Shown here: piece by piece, positions 34,901 through 43,863 of the stretch
How the letters are laid out: each line of letters opens with the position of its first letter
Numbering within the stretch: the stretch's first letter is position 1
Source of the DNA: Streptomyces paludis
GTDB taxonomy: Bacteria; Actinomycetota; Actinomycetes; Streptomycetales; Streptomycetaceae
DNA: 64,000 nucleotides
Assembly: GCF_003344965.1 (NCBI RefSeq)
Contig: NZ_CP031194.1
Span: 7,936,001 to 8,000,000, forward strand
Reading direction: 5' to 3'
The notes under the pieces: generated by a model
What the model was told of the DNA's origin: nothing
What the model saw: only the letters and a program-made list of their open reading frames with translations
Databases searched by the model: none
Translations under genes and position numbers: made by a program

Positions 34901-37496
34901 CACCGCCACCGGCACCGCCGCCGGCCTGCTCACCCTCCTGCGCGCCGCCCCCGGCAGCGTCCCGCTCTCCGAGGTACAGCCCGCGCACGGGATCACCCCC
35001 GCGCTCGCCTCCGGAGCGATGAGCCACGGCGCGCTGGTGGCGACCGCGCACGAGGCCGTCGCCCACGGCACCAACATGGTCGGCGCCCTGTCGAACAGCG
35101 GCGAGGGCGGCGAACACCACACCCGCTACGGCACCCTGCGCGGCTCCCGCATCAAGCAGTTCGCGTCCGGCCGCTTCGGCATCTGGGCGGGCTACCTCGC
35201 CGACCCGATGCTCCAGGAGCTGGAGATCAAGATCGGCCAGGGCGCGAAGCCGGGCGAGGGCGGCCAGCTGCCCGCGCGGAAGGTCACCGTCGACATCGCC
35301 GCCGCCCGCGGCGGGACCCCCGGCATCGAGCTGATCTCACCGCCGCCGCACCACGACACGTACTCGATCGAGGACCTCGCGCAGCTCATCCACGACTGCA
35401 AGGCCGCCCGCGTACGGGTCGTCGTGAAGCTCGTGTCCTCGGAGGGCATCGGCACCATCGCGGTCGGCGTCGCGAAGGCCGGCGCGGATGTGATCAACGT
35501 CGCCGGGAACACCGGCGGCACCGGCGCCGCGGCCGTCACCAGCCTCAAGTACGCCGGACGGTCGGCGGAGATCGGCGTCGCCGAGGTGCACCAGGCGCTC
35601 GTCGCCAACGGGCTCCGGCAGAAGGTCGTCCTGCGCTGCTCCGGCGCCCACCAGACCGGCGGCGACGTCGTCACCTCGGCGCTGCTCGGCGGCGACAGCT
35701 TCGAGTTCGGCACGACCGCGCTCATGATGCTCGGCTGTGTCATGGCGAAGAACTGCAACGTGAAGTGTCCCGCCGGACTCACCACCAACGCCGAGACCTT
35801 CGAGGGCGACCCGCGCGCCCTGGCGCAGTACCTGCTCAACATCGCGCACGACGTCCGGCAGATCCTCGCCCGCCTCGGTCTGCGGTCCCTGCGCGAGGCC
35901 CGGGGCCGCACCGACCTGCTGCAACTCCTCGACCACCCCGCGAGCGTCGGGCGCCTGGACGTCCGGCGCCTGCTCGCGCGCGTACCCGAGAAGACCGTGG
36001 CGGACCCCGAGTACCTGGAGAAGGACTTCACCACCGACGACGCCCTCATCGAGCGCGTCCGCGCCGCACTCGTCGAGCGGCGCGAGCCGGCCCTGCTGGT
36101 CGAGGGCATCCGCCTCGGCAACAGCGACAAGTCGGTCGGCGGCCAGCTCGGCATCGACGTCGAGCGGCTGCTCAACCACGAGCTGACCGCCGGGGACACC
36201 GCCGGCGCCCCCGCGGTCACCACCGACGACCGGGGCCGCCGCCGCCTCGTGGACGGCGCGGTCCGTATCCGTACCACCGGCTCCGCCGGACAGTCGTACG
36301 GCGTCTTCTGCAACGACGGCATCACCCTGGAACACACCGGCACCGCGAACGACGGCGTCGGCAAGAGCCAGAGCGGCGGCCGGATCGTCGTCCGCGCCCC
36401 GGGCGGCGGCAGCGCCGAGCCCGGCGGCAACGTACTCATCGGGAACTTCGCGCTGTTCGGCGCGACCGGCGGCCGGACCTTCGTCCAGGGCGAGGCCGGT
36501 GACCGGTTCGCCGTGCGGAACTCCGGCGCGACCGCGGTGGTCGAGGGCCTCGGCGACTTCGGCTGCGAATACATGACCGGCGGTACGGTCCTCAACCTCG
36601 GCGGCTTCGGCAAGGGCCTCGGCAACGGCATGAGCGGCGGGTTCCTCTACCAGTACGACCCGTCGGGCGAACTGAACGGCCGGGTGAGCGCCGACTCGCT
36701 GCTGGTGTTCCCGGTGACCGACACCGCGCACGGCGCCTTCCACGAGGAGGCCGTACGGCTGCTCCTGACCTGGCACCTGGAGGCCACCGGATCCGCGCTC
36801 GCCGCCCGGCTGCTCCACGACTGGGAGGCCGAACGGAAGCACGTGTACTGCGGGATGCCCCGGGCGCTGCTGCTCTACCAGGACGCCGGCGACATCCTCG
36901 CCGCCGCCACCCGCGCCGAACTCCTCGACGAACTGGCCACCTCCATCGCGACGGACAAACTCCGCGCGTTCAAGGTCGACTACCGCGACCGCCGCACCGT
37001 GCTCGGCGGCCGTGCCCCGGCCTTCGGCGACCAGGGCGGCGACGACATGTTCTCGCTGCTGTCGTCCTACACGGTGCTCGGCGTCGCGCAGGAACTCGCG
37101 CTCAAGCGGGTGCCCGGCGCGAGCGGCCCGGACGACCCCCGGGTCGCCGAGGCCGTACGGAACCTCGTGCTCACCGAGGACTTCTTCGTCAAGCAGCGCG
37201 TCGTGAAGTATCTGCGCGGCACACTGGAGCGGTTCGGCGACGACGAACTGGCCACACTGATCGCCATCCAGCGCCTCGACACCTACAAGCGCGCGCTGAA
37301 GCAGCGCAACAACCTCAGTGTGGACGCCCCCGGCACCTACGGCTGGATCATCCACCAGACCACGAAGAACGCCGGACGTGTCCGGGCCGCCCGGTTCGAC
37401 GAGCTGCTCGCCAACGCGGCGCTGGACGATCTCGCCGGCCTCGCCGCCCGCCACCACCGGATCCCGCAGCCCCCTACCGAGACGGTGACCGCGTGA
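31935..37496 (+). CDS. Extended glutamate synthase-like protein (GltB type) with unusual cluster-cysteine spacing
   Basis: An 1853-residue protein, about 340 longer than usual GltB. The N-terminal glutaminase domain has the nucleophile Cys18 in LDHSDCGVGF and the conserved RFSTNTEPHP and AHNGELNTD. The FMN barrel spans about 1010-1290 (GAMSHGALVATAHEA, NSGEGGEHH). The GXGXG domain follows (TGGTVLNLGGFGKGLGNGMSGG). The 3Fe-4S cysteines are C1268, C1274 and C1278, so C-x5-C-x3-C rather than the usual C-x5-C-x4-C. About 210 extra residues follow the normal end. It would make glutamate from glutamine and 2-oxoglutarate, drawing electrons from the diflavin protein next door. TTG start after AGGA. 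Confidence 0.85.
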   Translation: MNQLPFGLYDPALDHSDCGVGFLTRLDGTPSHDVIRRGDEALRAIPHRGGKSAEGVGDGAGVSVDLSVEFFAALTGEELRAGHFGVANCFVPAGAGRRDAAVDLVRRSIAEQGFEVLLVRDVPVDHSVARPAAEQYQLPIVQWVFRAPEEWARPAVDAAANRALLAVEAVAYADDTYAGLYPLSLGARTQVLKGRLNSGEIVGYFRDLRDPRHSVRSLYFHTRFSTNTEPHPTMAQPFRLMAHNGELNTDRKNRLSDDALARARTRSIVRPPGQSDSSRLDQTLQSRVFDDGLDIVEAVVSLMPPAWENDRTLPAAVRDMLEYFSLYEEKNDGPAAVIFSDGDVIGARLDRLGLRPLRTVETAEYLMVSSEAGQVAFPDAEVVHRGRIEAGGMLVVDHRTGRRMRTREVLDSLAARRPYSELLDATRVRLDDLPAPDYYRGTTTLGYDGDLTLAGRYVAYALNQESFRFLLDPMLDNGSERISAMGYGNAINALSDTEGGMAKYFSQRFAQVTNPPLDSIREADGMSMRVALGPKPDGTGSIGGRQLVVSSPVLGHLDMVRLRDQRIVPLERFPMLYEPVPGDETANADALRAALERLCDGVERFAARSGGIAVLTDRAISSARAPLPVILAVAAVNQRLIEAGLRLRVSVVVESGQLPSSHHVATALGFGASAVYSLSARLRAEERHPSAPAPAGEVTGTDRALARFRKAAEKSLAKTMGRVGLCTAESYIGGEFFEPNYLDTRDDVFARAFPHMEAPVGGVGFARIAQAATDWHERARTVETEEQIPLLGLFKERSDGAGHSFGITAVRGFGGMTEERPDLGRQSASGDPDALRLLTLGQLDDAFGITDAAYRNTGYDALSDAEIDAFRITPGYRAFLRTTHEERSRRPSALRDVLALPADVTELRTAEDFARELGRFSTSGNASVTVRGVTASVVDRSTDAVTVRLRLGAPGPDGVERHTALAEGLALAHPGEVGTLDVAADGVLVTATGTAAGLLTLLRAAPGSVPLSEVQPAHGITPALASGAMSHGALVATAHEAVAHGTNMVGALSNSGEGGEHHTRYGTLRGSRIKQFASGRFGIWAGYLADPMLQELEIKIGQGAKPGEGGQLPARKVTVDIAAARGGTPGIELISPPPHHDTYSIEDLAQLIHDCKAARVRVVVKLVSSEGIGTIAVGVAKAGADVINVAGNTGGTGAAAVTSLKYAGRSAEIGVAEVHQALVANGLRQKVVLRCSGAHQTGGDVVTSALLGGDSFEFGTTALMMLGCVMAKNCNVKCPAGLTTNAETFEGDPRALAQYLLNIAHDVRQILARLGLRSLREARGRTDLLQLLDHPASVGRLDVRRLLARVPEKTVADPEYLEKDFTTDDALIERVRAALVERREPALLVEGIRLGNSDKSVGGQLGIDVERLLNHELTAGDTAGAPAVTTDDRGRRRLVDGAVRIRTTGSAGQSYGVFCNDGITLEHTGTANDGVGKSQSGGRIVVRAPGGGSAEPGGNVLIGNFALFGATGGRTFVQGEAGDRFAVRNSGATAVVEGLGDFGCEYMTGGTVLNLGGFGKGLGNGMSGGFLYQYDPSGELNGRVSADSLLVFPVTDTAHGAFHEEAVRLLLTWHLEATGSALAARLLHDWEAERKHVYCGMPRALLLYQDAGDILAAATRAELLDELATSIATDKLRAFKVDYRDRRTVLGGRAPAFGDQGGDDMFSLLSSYTVLGVAQELALKRVPGASGPDDPRVAEAVRNLVLTEDFFVKQRVVKYLRGTLERFGDDELATLIAIQRLDTYKRALKQRNNLSVDAPGTYGWIIHQTTKNAGRVRAARFDELLANAALDDLAGLAARHHRIPQPPTETVTA

Positions 37497-39280
37497 CCCC
37501 CCTGCCCCCGACCGGGTCCCTCATCCCCGTCGACGCGCCGTTCTCCGCGAGCCAGGAAGCCTGGCTCGCCGGATTCATCGCCGGAATCGCCGCCGCGGGA
37601 CGCCGGGACACCGCCGCGGCCGACGCGCCCGCGGCGACGGTCGACGTCCTGTTCGGCACCCAGACCGGGAACGCCGGCTTCCTCGCCGACCAGGCCGTCG
37701 CCGGGGCCCGCGCCCACGGCCTCGGCGGGAGCGCCACCGCGCTCGACGCCGTCACGCCCGAGCGCCTCGCCACGATGTCCCACCTGCTCGTCGTCGTCTC
37801 GACGTACGGCGAGGGCGAGATGCCCGACAACGCCGGACTGTTCTGGGAGGCGCTCCAGGCCGGCACCGCGCCACGCCTCGACGGTCTGCGGTACGCGGTC
37901 CTCGGGCTCGGCGACAAGGGGTACGACGACTTCTGCCAGGCCGCGAAGCTCCTCGACACCCGGCTTGAGCAGCTCGGCGCCACCCGGCTGCACGACCGCG
38001 TCGACTGCGACATCGACTTCGAGGAGCCCGCGGCGGTGTGGACGGCGGCGGTCCTGGAGCGGATCGCCGCCGAGACCGGCGCCTCCGCGGCAGCCGGTCA
38101 GGGTGGTCCCGACGGTCAAAGTGGTCCGGGCGGTCCGGGCGCTGCCGCCCCGGCCCCCCGTACCCTCTCGCCCTGGAACAAGCGCACCCCCTACCGCTCC
38201 CGGCTCGCCGTGAACCGGCTGCTGTCCGCGCCGCACGGCGCGAAGGAGATCCGGCACTACGAGTTCGACCTCGGCGACAGCGGCATCACGTACGAGGCCG
38301 GTGACGCCCTCGCCGTCGTACCGCGGAACGACGACGCGCTCGTCGGCGCGCTCCTGACCCACCTCGGCGCGCGCGGTGACGAGGAGGCGGACGGACGCCC
38401 GCTCGCCGAAGTACTGCGCGCGGAACGCGAGATCCGCACCCCGTCGAAGGAGCTGATCGCCGAACTGGCGGAGCGCGCGCCGTCGAGCGGCCTCGCCTCC
38501 GTCGTCGCCCACGGCGACCGCTCCGACCTCGCCTCCTGGCTCTGGGGCCGGGATGTGCTCGACCTGCTCCGCGACGCCGGGGCCGCCGCACCGGGTCTCG
38601 CCGAACTGCTGCCGCTCCTGCGGCCGTTGCAGGCGCGCCAGTACTCGATCTCGTCGAGTCCGCTGGCCCACCCGGACCGTATCCACCTCACCGTCGCCTC
38701 CGTCCGCCACGGCACCGGGCAGCGGACGTACGGCGGCGTCGCGTCGACCTATCTGGCCGACCGGACGGGCGAGGACCCGCACGCGGGCGTCTACCTCCAG
38801 CCGAACGCCTCCTTCGGCGTCCCGGCGGACGACGACGCCCCCATGATCATGATCGGCCCCGGTACGGGCATCGCGCCGTTCCGCGGCTTCCTCCACGAGC
38901 GCGCCGCGAAGGGCGCCGCCGGGCGGAACTGGCTCTTCTTCGGCGACCGGAACCGCGCGACCGACTTCGTGTACGAGGACGAGCTGATCCAGCTGCGGGA
39001 GAGCGGCGTGCTCACCGAACTGGACCTCGCGTTCTCGCGCGACCAGGCCGAGAAGATCTATGTGCAGACGCGGATGCGCGAGCGCTCCCGCGAGCTGTAC
39101 GGCTGGCTGGAGGACGGCGCGCACCTCTATGTGTGCGGCGACGCCTCCCGCATGGCGAAGGACGTCGAGGCGGCGCTGCTGGGCGTCATCGCGGAGCAGC
39201 GCGGACGCGGCGACGACGACGCGGCGGAGTACCTCGCGAGCCTGCGCCGGACGAAGCGCTACGTACGGGACGTGTACTGA
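37493..39280 (+). CDS. Diflavin reductase (CysJ/cytochrome P450 reductase type)
   Basis: A 595-residue NADPH-dependent diflavin protein. An FMN-binding flavodoxin domain comes first (LFGTQTGNAGFLADQ at about 53-67, then VVSTYGEGEMPDNA), followed by the FAD domain (ARQYSISSSPL at about 381, GVASTYLAD) and the NADPH domain (MIGPGTGIAPFRGF at about 453, LFFGDRNRATDF). CysJ-type proteins pass electrons to a sulfite reductase hemoprotein, but none is present here. The GTG start overlaps the glutamate synthase stop (GTGA), so the two are co-translated. I infer that it is the electron donor for that protein in place of the iron-sulfur GltD subunit. Confidence 0.88.
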   Translation: MTPLPPTGSLIPVDAPFSASQEAWLAGFIAGIAAAGRRDTAAADAPAATVDVLFGTQTGNAGFLADQAVAGARAHGLGGSATALDAVTPERLATMSHLLVVVSTYGEGEMPDNAGLFWEALQAGTAPRLDGLRYAVLGLGDKGYDDFCQAAKLLDTRLEQLGATRLHDRVDCDIDFEEPAAVWTAAVLERIAAETGASAAAGQGGPDGQSGPGGPGAAAPAPRTLSPWNKRTPYRSRLAVNRLLSAPHGAKEIRHYEFDLGDSGITYEAGDALAVVPRNDDALVGALLTHLGARGDEEADGRPLAEVLRAEREIRTPSKELIAELAERAPSSGLASVVAHGDRSDLASWLWGRDVLDLLRDAGAAAPGLAELLPLLRPLQARQYSISSSPLAHPDRIHLTVASVRHGTGQRTYGGVASTYLADRTGEDPHAGVYLQPNASFGVPADDDAPMIMIGPGTGIAPFRGFLHERAAKGAAGRNWLFFGDRNRATDFVYEDELIQLRESGVLTELDLAFSRDQAEKIYVQTRMRERSRELYGWLEDGAHLYVCGDASRMAKDVEAALLGVIAEQRGRGDDDAAEYLASLRRTKRYVRDVY

Positions 39281-39282
39281 GC

Positions 39283-40194
39283 ATGACGGATCATGACCCC
39301 GGACCATATGGGGCCTGCGCGTTCGACTGCTGCGGCCGGCGGCACAGCAGCACCCGGCTGATCGACCCGCGGATGCCGGAACTGGCACGCTGCCTGACGC
39401 TCTTCCAGTACGTCCAGGCGGTCACCGGAGGACCGGTCGCCCGGATCGACCAGGCCGGGAACTACGCCTTCCCGAGCCTGCGCGGCGACGCGTTCGCCGT
39501 CCACCCCGGCTCGATCGCGCTGCGTCTCGACAGCGGCGGTGTCGCCTCGGCCGTGGTCGCGCGGGACGAGAGCAGCGGCACGGTCGCCCTCCATCTGTAC
39601 GACGCGGCCGGCCGGACCGTGCACCAGGGGCGCCTGCTCTCCGAGGGCGACCGGCTGCTGGCCGGACTCGCCGGCACGGTCGACGCCGGGGCCCCGGCCG
39701 CCGGACCGGCCGCGGCCCCCGAGGTGCCGGCCTGGGAGAACGGCGACCAGCTCGCGCAGCTCGACACCGTCCTCGTGGACGGCGGTATCGCCCGGCGGGC
39801 CGCTTTCGACCGGTACCGGGGCGAGCACCGGGCGATCGACGCCGGTGTCGTGCCCGACGTTCTCGACCATGTCTGCTCCGTCGGGCTGCCGATCGGCGTC
39901 GCGGTGTTCGCCCCGGCGGCCATGCAGGCGTGCGGCGGGCGGGTGCATGTCACCGACAGGACCATCGGTGGCCGGGTGTTCGCGGCCGTCGCGGAGAGTT
40001 CCGTGGAGATCGACCTCAAGGGCGTCCGCGCCTGCCACCTCGTCCGGTCCCCGGCGGCGCACGGCCCGACCTCGGCGATCGAACTCGACGACGAGGACGG
40101 ACGCTGTGTCGCGGTCATCACGCAGTTCGGGATGGTCGGGGAGGAGGTGCACGCCGCGTGGGAGCACCTCGCGGCGTCACTGCCCGACGCCTGA
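39283..40194 (+). CDS. HemS/HmuS-like putative heme-utilisation protein
   Basis: A 303-residue protein built of two similar halves, like HemS/HmuS heme-handling proteins. The first repeat has SIALRLDSGGVASAVVA then LHLYDAAGRTVHQGRLL. The second has EIDLKGVRACHLVRSP then TSAIELDDEDGRCVAVITQFG, echoing the family's SLELFDADG block. The N-terminus has a Cys/His-rich segment, FDCCGRRH. The gene starts 3 bases after the diflavin reductase stop and ends the iron-box operon. Family members bind or degrade heme to release iron, and the reductase could supply electrons for that. The match is by pattern only, so the function is tentative. Confidence 0.55.
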   Translation: MTDHDPGPYGACAFDCCGRRHSSTRLIDPRMPELARCLTLFQYVQAVTGGPVARIDQAGNYAFPSLRGDAFAVHPGSIALRLDSGGVASAVVARDESSGTVALHLYDAAGRTVHQGRLLSEGDRLLAGLAGTVDAGAPAAGPAAAPEVPAWENGDQLAQLDTVLVDGGIARRAAFDRYRGEHRAIDAGVVPDVLDHVCSVGLPIGVAVFAPAAMQACGGRVHVTDRTIGGRVFAAVAESSVEIDLKGVRACHLVRSPAAHGPTSAIELDDEDGRCVAVITQFGMVGEEVHAAWEHLAASLPDA

Positions 40195-40317
40195 GAAGTG
40201 TGGCGCGGGGCCGCTGCGGTACGCGAAAAAATAATTGATCGCACGGAGAACCGACCGGGGTCGCTGACCGTCTTATCGCCCGAAGTTCACCAAGAACCGG
40301 GATCCACGCCAACTGCG

Positions 40318-40341
40318 CTTGCTGGCAAGAGAGTTGCTTGC
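40318..40341. promoter_or_regulatory. Repeated CTTGC/GCAAG half-sites upstream of the protease gene
   Basis: CTTGC-TG-GCAAG (40318-40329) is followed by a further CTTGC at 40337-40341, giving three alternating half-sites about 110 bases before the protease start. Possible operator; no regulator is proposed. Confidence 0.35.
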
Positions 40342-40450
40342 GCCGTGCGCTGCGCGGGTCCCGGTGGTGGGCGCAATCCGAGGTGTGTCCGAGGGGGACG
40401 CACAGCGCCTCGGGAGTCTTGTTCGGGTCAGTGCTTCAACAGTTGGGGAA

Positions 40451-43400
40451 GTGTTGCGTACTCACAGAAGAAGAGCGGGCGCGGCCATGGTGGCCGCCCT
40501 GCTCACCGCCGGGCTGGTATCGGGTGCCACCGCGCACACCGCCACCGCGTCCGTCACCGACGACGGCGGGGCGGCCGGAGTGGCGGGACCGCGGGCCGGG
40601 GCCGGCGGTACCGTCACCCTGATCACCGGTGACCAGGTCCATCTGGACACCCAGGGCCGGGTGACACGGGTGGAGCCCGGCCAGGGCCGCGAGGGCACGC
40701 GGATGAACATCAGGACCGTCGGGGACGAGGTGCATGTCCTGCCGGCCGACGCCGCCCGGCTGGTGGCCGAGGGCAAGCTGGACCAGCGGCTGTTCAATGT
40801 GACGGCGCTGCGGAAGGCCGGGTACGGCGACGAGCGGCGGGCCTCGCTCCCGCTGATCGTCTCGTACGGGAAGAACGCGGCCCGCAAGGCGGAGGCCAGG
40901 ACAGCCATCGCGGAGGCGGATGTCGCGGTACGCCGTTCGCTCCCGGCGATCGACGGCGAGGCGCTCACCGCGCCGAAGGAGGAGGCGGCCGAGGTCTGGG
41001 ACGCGCTGACCGAGCCCATCGACGTGCCGAACGAGGACCGCGAGACCGCCCCCGGTATCGAGCGGGTGTGGCTGGACGGGAAGCGCACGGCGCTGCTGGA
41101 CAAGAGCGGCGCGCAGATCGGCACAGGGAGCGCCTATCAGGCCGGCTACACCGGTGTGGGCGTGAAGGTCGCCGTCCTGGACACCGGTGTCGACCAGACG
41201 CACCCCGATCTCGCGGGTGTCTCGATCGCCCGCAAGGACTTCTCGGGCTCGGGCAACACCGTCGACCACCACGGCCACGGTACGCATGTCGCGTCGACCA
41301 TCGCCGGTTCGGGTGCCAAGTCCGGCTGGAAGTACTTCGGGGTCGCGCCCGGCGCGAAGATCATCGACGCCAAGGTCATCGACGACAGCGGCGAAGGCTC
41401 CGAGTCCGGCATCATCGCGGGCATGCAGTGGGCCGTCGACCAGGGCGCCAAGATAGCCAACATGAGCATCGGCGGTGTGGACACCCCGGGGACCGACCCG
41501 CTGGAGGCGGCGGTCAAGAAGCTGTCCGCCGAGCACGACATCCTCTTCGTCGTCGCCGCCGGCAACGAGGGTCCGGACGCGAACACGATTTCCTCTCCCG
41601 GCAGTTCCACCTCCGCGCTCACGGTGGGCGCGGTGGACGGCAAGGACCGGATCGCCGGCTTCTCCAGTGTGGGCCCGACGAGCAACGGCTCGCTGAAGCC
41701 GGACATCACCGCGCCGGGCGTGGACATCGTCGCCGCGAAGGCCGCGAAGGGTATGGACGGCAGCCCGGCCGCCGACGGTTACGTGGCCATGTCCGGTACG
41801 TCGATGGCGACCCCGCATGTCGCGGGCGCCGCGGCGCTCCTCGCGCAGCAGCACCCGGACTGGAGCGGCCAGCGCATCAAGAAGGCGCTGGTCTCCTCGG
41901 CCAGGCCCGGCGCGGGACAGAGTGTGTTCCAGCAGGGCGCGGGCCGTGCCGACCTGACGAAGGCGATCACGCAGACCGTCCTGAGCGAGCAGGTCGGACT
42001 GAACTTCGGCATCGCGCCGTGGCCGCACACCTACGACCTGCCCGTCACGAAGCAGATCACGTACAACAACACCGGGACGGCGCCCGTCACGCTCGATGTG
42101 TCGCTGGAGACGACCGGTCCCGGCGGCAAGCCGGTCGCGGACGGCTTCTTCGTCCTCAGCGCCACCAAGGTCACCGTCCCCGCGGGCGGCAGGACGAGCA
42201 TCGACCTCCGGGCGAACACCAACATCGGCGGCACGGACGGTGTCTTCACCGGTACGGTCGTCGCCAGGTCCACCGACGGCAGCCAGAACGTCCGCACGAC
42301 CTTCGCGGTCGAGCGTGAGGCCGAGTCGTACGACGTCACGCTGAAGTTCATCGACAACAACGGCAAGCCCTCCAAGTCGTCGGCCTGGGTGTTCAGCCAC
42401 GACGGCCCTTACTCGGAGGACGTGACGGCCGGCAGCGACGGCTCTGTCAGGATCAGGCTTCCGAAGGGCCCGTACACGCTCAGCTCCATGGTGGAGACCG
42501 GCAGAGACTGGGCCTGGCTGGTCCAGCCGAAGCTGAACCTCGTCGAGGAGTCCACCGTCACCTTCGACGCCCGCACGGCGAAGCCGGTCAGCATCACCGC
42601 GCCGGACTCCGCCAAGCTTGTCCTGGGATATGTGGGCTTCGGTGTGAAGGCGGGTGGCGAGGTTCGGTCCAGTCACTGGAACCTGTTCAGTATGGGCGAC
42701 ATACGCGTCGGCCATGTCGGCCCGCAGGTCCCGACGGCGCTGATGAACGCGCAGGTGGGTGGGCTCTGGCAGAAGGGCAGCACCAGCTACAACCTGCTCT
42801 ACAACCGCACCGGTTCGTTCTACACGGGGTTCACCCACACGGCCGACATGAGCGAACTGGCCCTGATGAACGCGAGGTTCGGCTCCTCGACCAAGAACCG
42901 TATAGGCTCTCTCGCGCCGGGCTGGACCGATACGACAGGGCCGTCGCGGTACGGCTTCGGCCTGCTGACCGAGCCGCTCGCCCTGCCCACCACGGCCAAG
43001 ACCTACTTCACCATGCCCAAGTACCTGACCTGGGAACTCGGCGCCGTTCAGTACGGCGTGGAGAACGGTATCGAGCTGCTGTCCGCGGAACCCAGGACCT
43101 TCGAGGCGGGGAAGACGTACTCGGAGACCTTCAACGTCGGTGTGTTCAGCCCGAAGGAGGGGGCAGGGGGCAGCGAGCGGTCCCGCGACGGCATGGACGT
43201 CTGCGTGAACGAGTTCACCGACGGGGTCGGCCACCGCGGCAACTCCGAGGTCACCACCCAGCGCACCACGGTCACGGTCGACGGCAAGACCGTCCCCAGC
43301 TACCAGCTCGGGCCGTGCAGGCTCGTAGACGACCTTCCCGACGGGTCCGCCACGTACAAGGTGAGCACGGAGGCGACGCGCCCCACAGAGATCGCGAGTG

Positions 43401-43792
43401 TCACGAGCCGGCTGGTGGCGGCCTGGACGTTCACCTCGAAGGCCCCCGAGGGCGACACGGTCGAGAGCCTGCCCATCAACATCGTCCGCTTCACGCCGAG
43501 TCTGGATCTGACCAGCACGGCGAAGGCCGGCGAGACGGTCACGTTCCCGCTCCATGTACGGGGACCGGCGCAGCACAACCTCGGGTCGCTCACCGTCCAG
43601 GTCTCCTACGACGGCGGCAAGGCGTGGACCAACACGCCCGTCACCTACGGCACGGGCACCGACGGCAGGCACCACATCACCCTGACCCACCCGACGGCCG
43701 CCACCTCGGTCTCCCTCAAGGCGAAAGTCACCGACACCAGCGGCAACGCCTACGAGGTCACGATCGAGAAGGCGTACCTGCTCAGCCAGTGA
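40451..43792 (+). CDS. Secreted subtilisin-like serine protease (S8 family), large form
   Basis: An extracellular protease of about 1113 residues. A twin-arginine-like basic stretch and hydrophobic core (HRRRAGAAMVAALLTAGLVSG) form the signal peptide, followed by a propeptide opening VTLITGDQVHLD. The catalytic triad is Asp244 (AVLDTGVDQTHPDL), His279 (HGHGTHVAST) and Ser451 (GTSMATPHVAGAAAL). The roughly 600 C-terminal residues are beta-sandwich-like and probably bind substrate or cell surface. The start is uncertain: GTG 40451 has a purine-rich run next to it, and a GTG near 40430 is an alternative. It stands alone, ended by a 16-bp hairpin. Confidence 0.9.
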   Translation: MLRTHRRRAGAAMVAALLTAGLVSGATAHTATASVTDDGGAAGVAGPRAGAGGTVTLITGDQVHLDTQGRVTRVEPGQGREGTRMNIRTVGDEVHVLPADAARLVAEGKLDQRLFNVTALRKAGYGDERRASLPLIVSYGKNAARKAEARTAIAEADVAVRRSLPAIDGEALTAPKEEAAEVWDALTEPIDVPNEDRETAPGIERVWLDGKRTALLDKSGAQIGTGSAYQAGYTGVGVKVAVLDTGVDQTHPDLAGVSIARKDFSGSGNTVDHHGHGTHVASTIAGSGAKSGWKYFGVAPGAKIIDAKVIDDSGEGSESGIIAGMQWAVDQGAKIANMSIGGVDTPGTDPLEAAVKKLSAEHDILFVVAAGNEGPDANTISSPGSSTSALTVGAVDGKDRIAGFSSVGPTSNGSLKPDITAPGVDIVAAKAAKGMDGSPAADGYVAMSGTSMATPHVAGAAALLAQQHPDWSGQRIKKALVSSARPGAGQSVFQQGAGRADLTKAITQTVLSEQVGLNFGIAPWPHTYDLPVTKQITYNNTGTAPVTLDVSLETTGPGGKPVADGFFVLSATKVTVPAGGRTSIDLRANTNIGGTDGVFTGTVVARSTDGSQNVRTTFAVEREAESYDVTLKFIDNNGKPSKSSAWVFSHDGPYSEDVTAGSDGSVRIRLPKGPYTLSSMVETGRDWAWLVQPKLNLVEESTVTFDARTAKPVSITAPDSAKLVLGYVGFGVKAGGEVRSSHWNLFSMGDIRVGHVGPQVPTALMNAQVGGLWQKGSTSYNLLYNRTGSFYTGFTHTADMSELALMNARFGSSTKNRIGSLAPGWTDTTGPSRYGFGLLTEPLALPTTAKTYFTMPKYLTWELGAVQYGVENGIELLSAEPRTFEAGKTYSETFNVGVFSPKEGAGGSERSRDGMDVCVNEFTDGVGHRGNSEVTTQRTTVTVDGKTVPSYQLGPCRLVDDLPDGSATYKVSTEATRPTEIASVTSRLVAAWTFTSKAPEGDTVESLPINIVRFTPSLDLTSTAKAGETVTFPLHVRGPAQHNLGSLTVQVSYDGGKAWTNTPVTYGTGTDGRHHITLTHPTAATSVSLKAKVTDTSGNAYEVTIEKAYLLSQ

Positions 43793-43816
43793 TCCCGTAG
43801 TAATCCAGAGATGGAA

Positions 43817-43863
43817 GGGAGTGTTCCGCCGCCCCGGCGAGACCGGAGCGGCGGAACACTCCC
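43817..43863 (+). terminator. Strong hairpin terminator after the protease gene
   Basis: A perfect 16-bp stem (43817-43832 with 43848-43863) and 15-base loop, 24 bases after the stop codon. Confidence 0.85.

Noticed and set aside
31920..35120. A 1066-codon open frame on the minus strand across the glutamate synthase gene
   Set aside because: It is the antisense shadow of a high-GC gene. It is rich in Gly/Val/Arg/Asp without any family motif, while the plus strand encodes a full glutamate synthase.
37493..39280. Considered as the flavoprotein subunit of an assimilatory sulfite reductase
   Set aside because: No hemoprotein subunit or other sulfate-assimilation gene is adjacent; it is co-translated with the glutamate synthase under an iron box. 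The possibility is kept as an alternative only.
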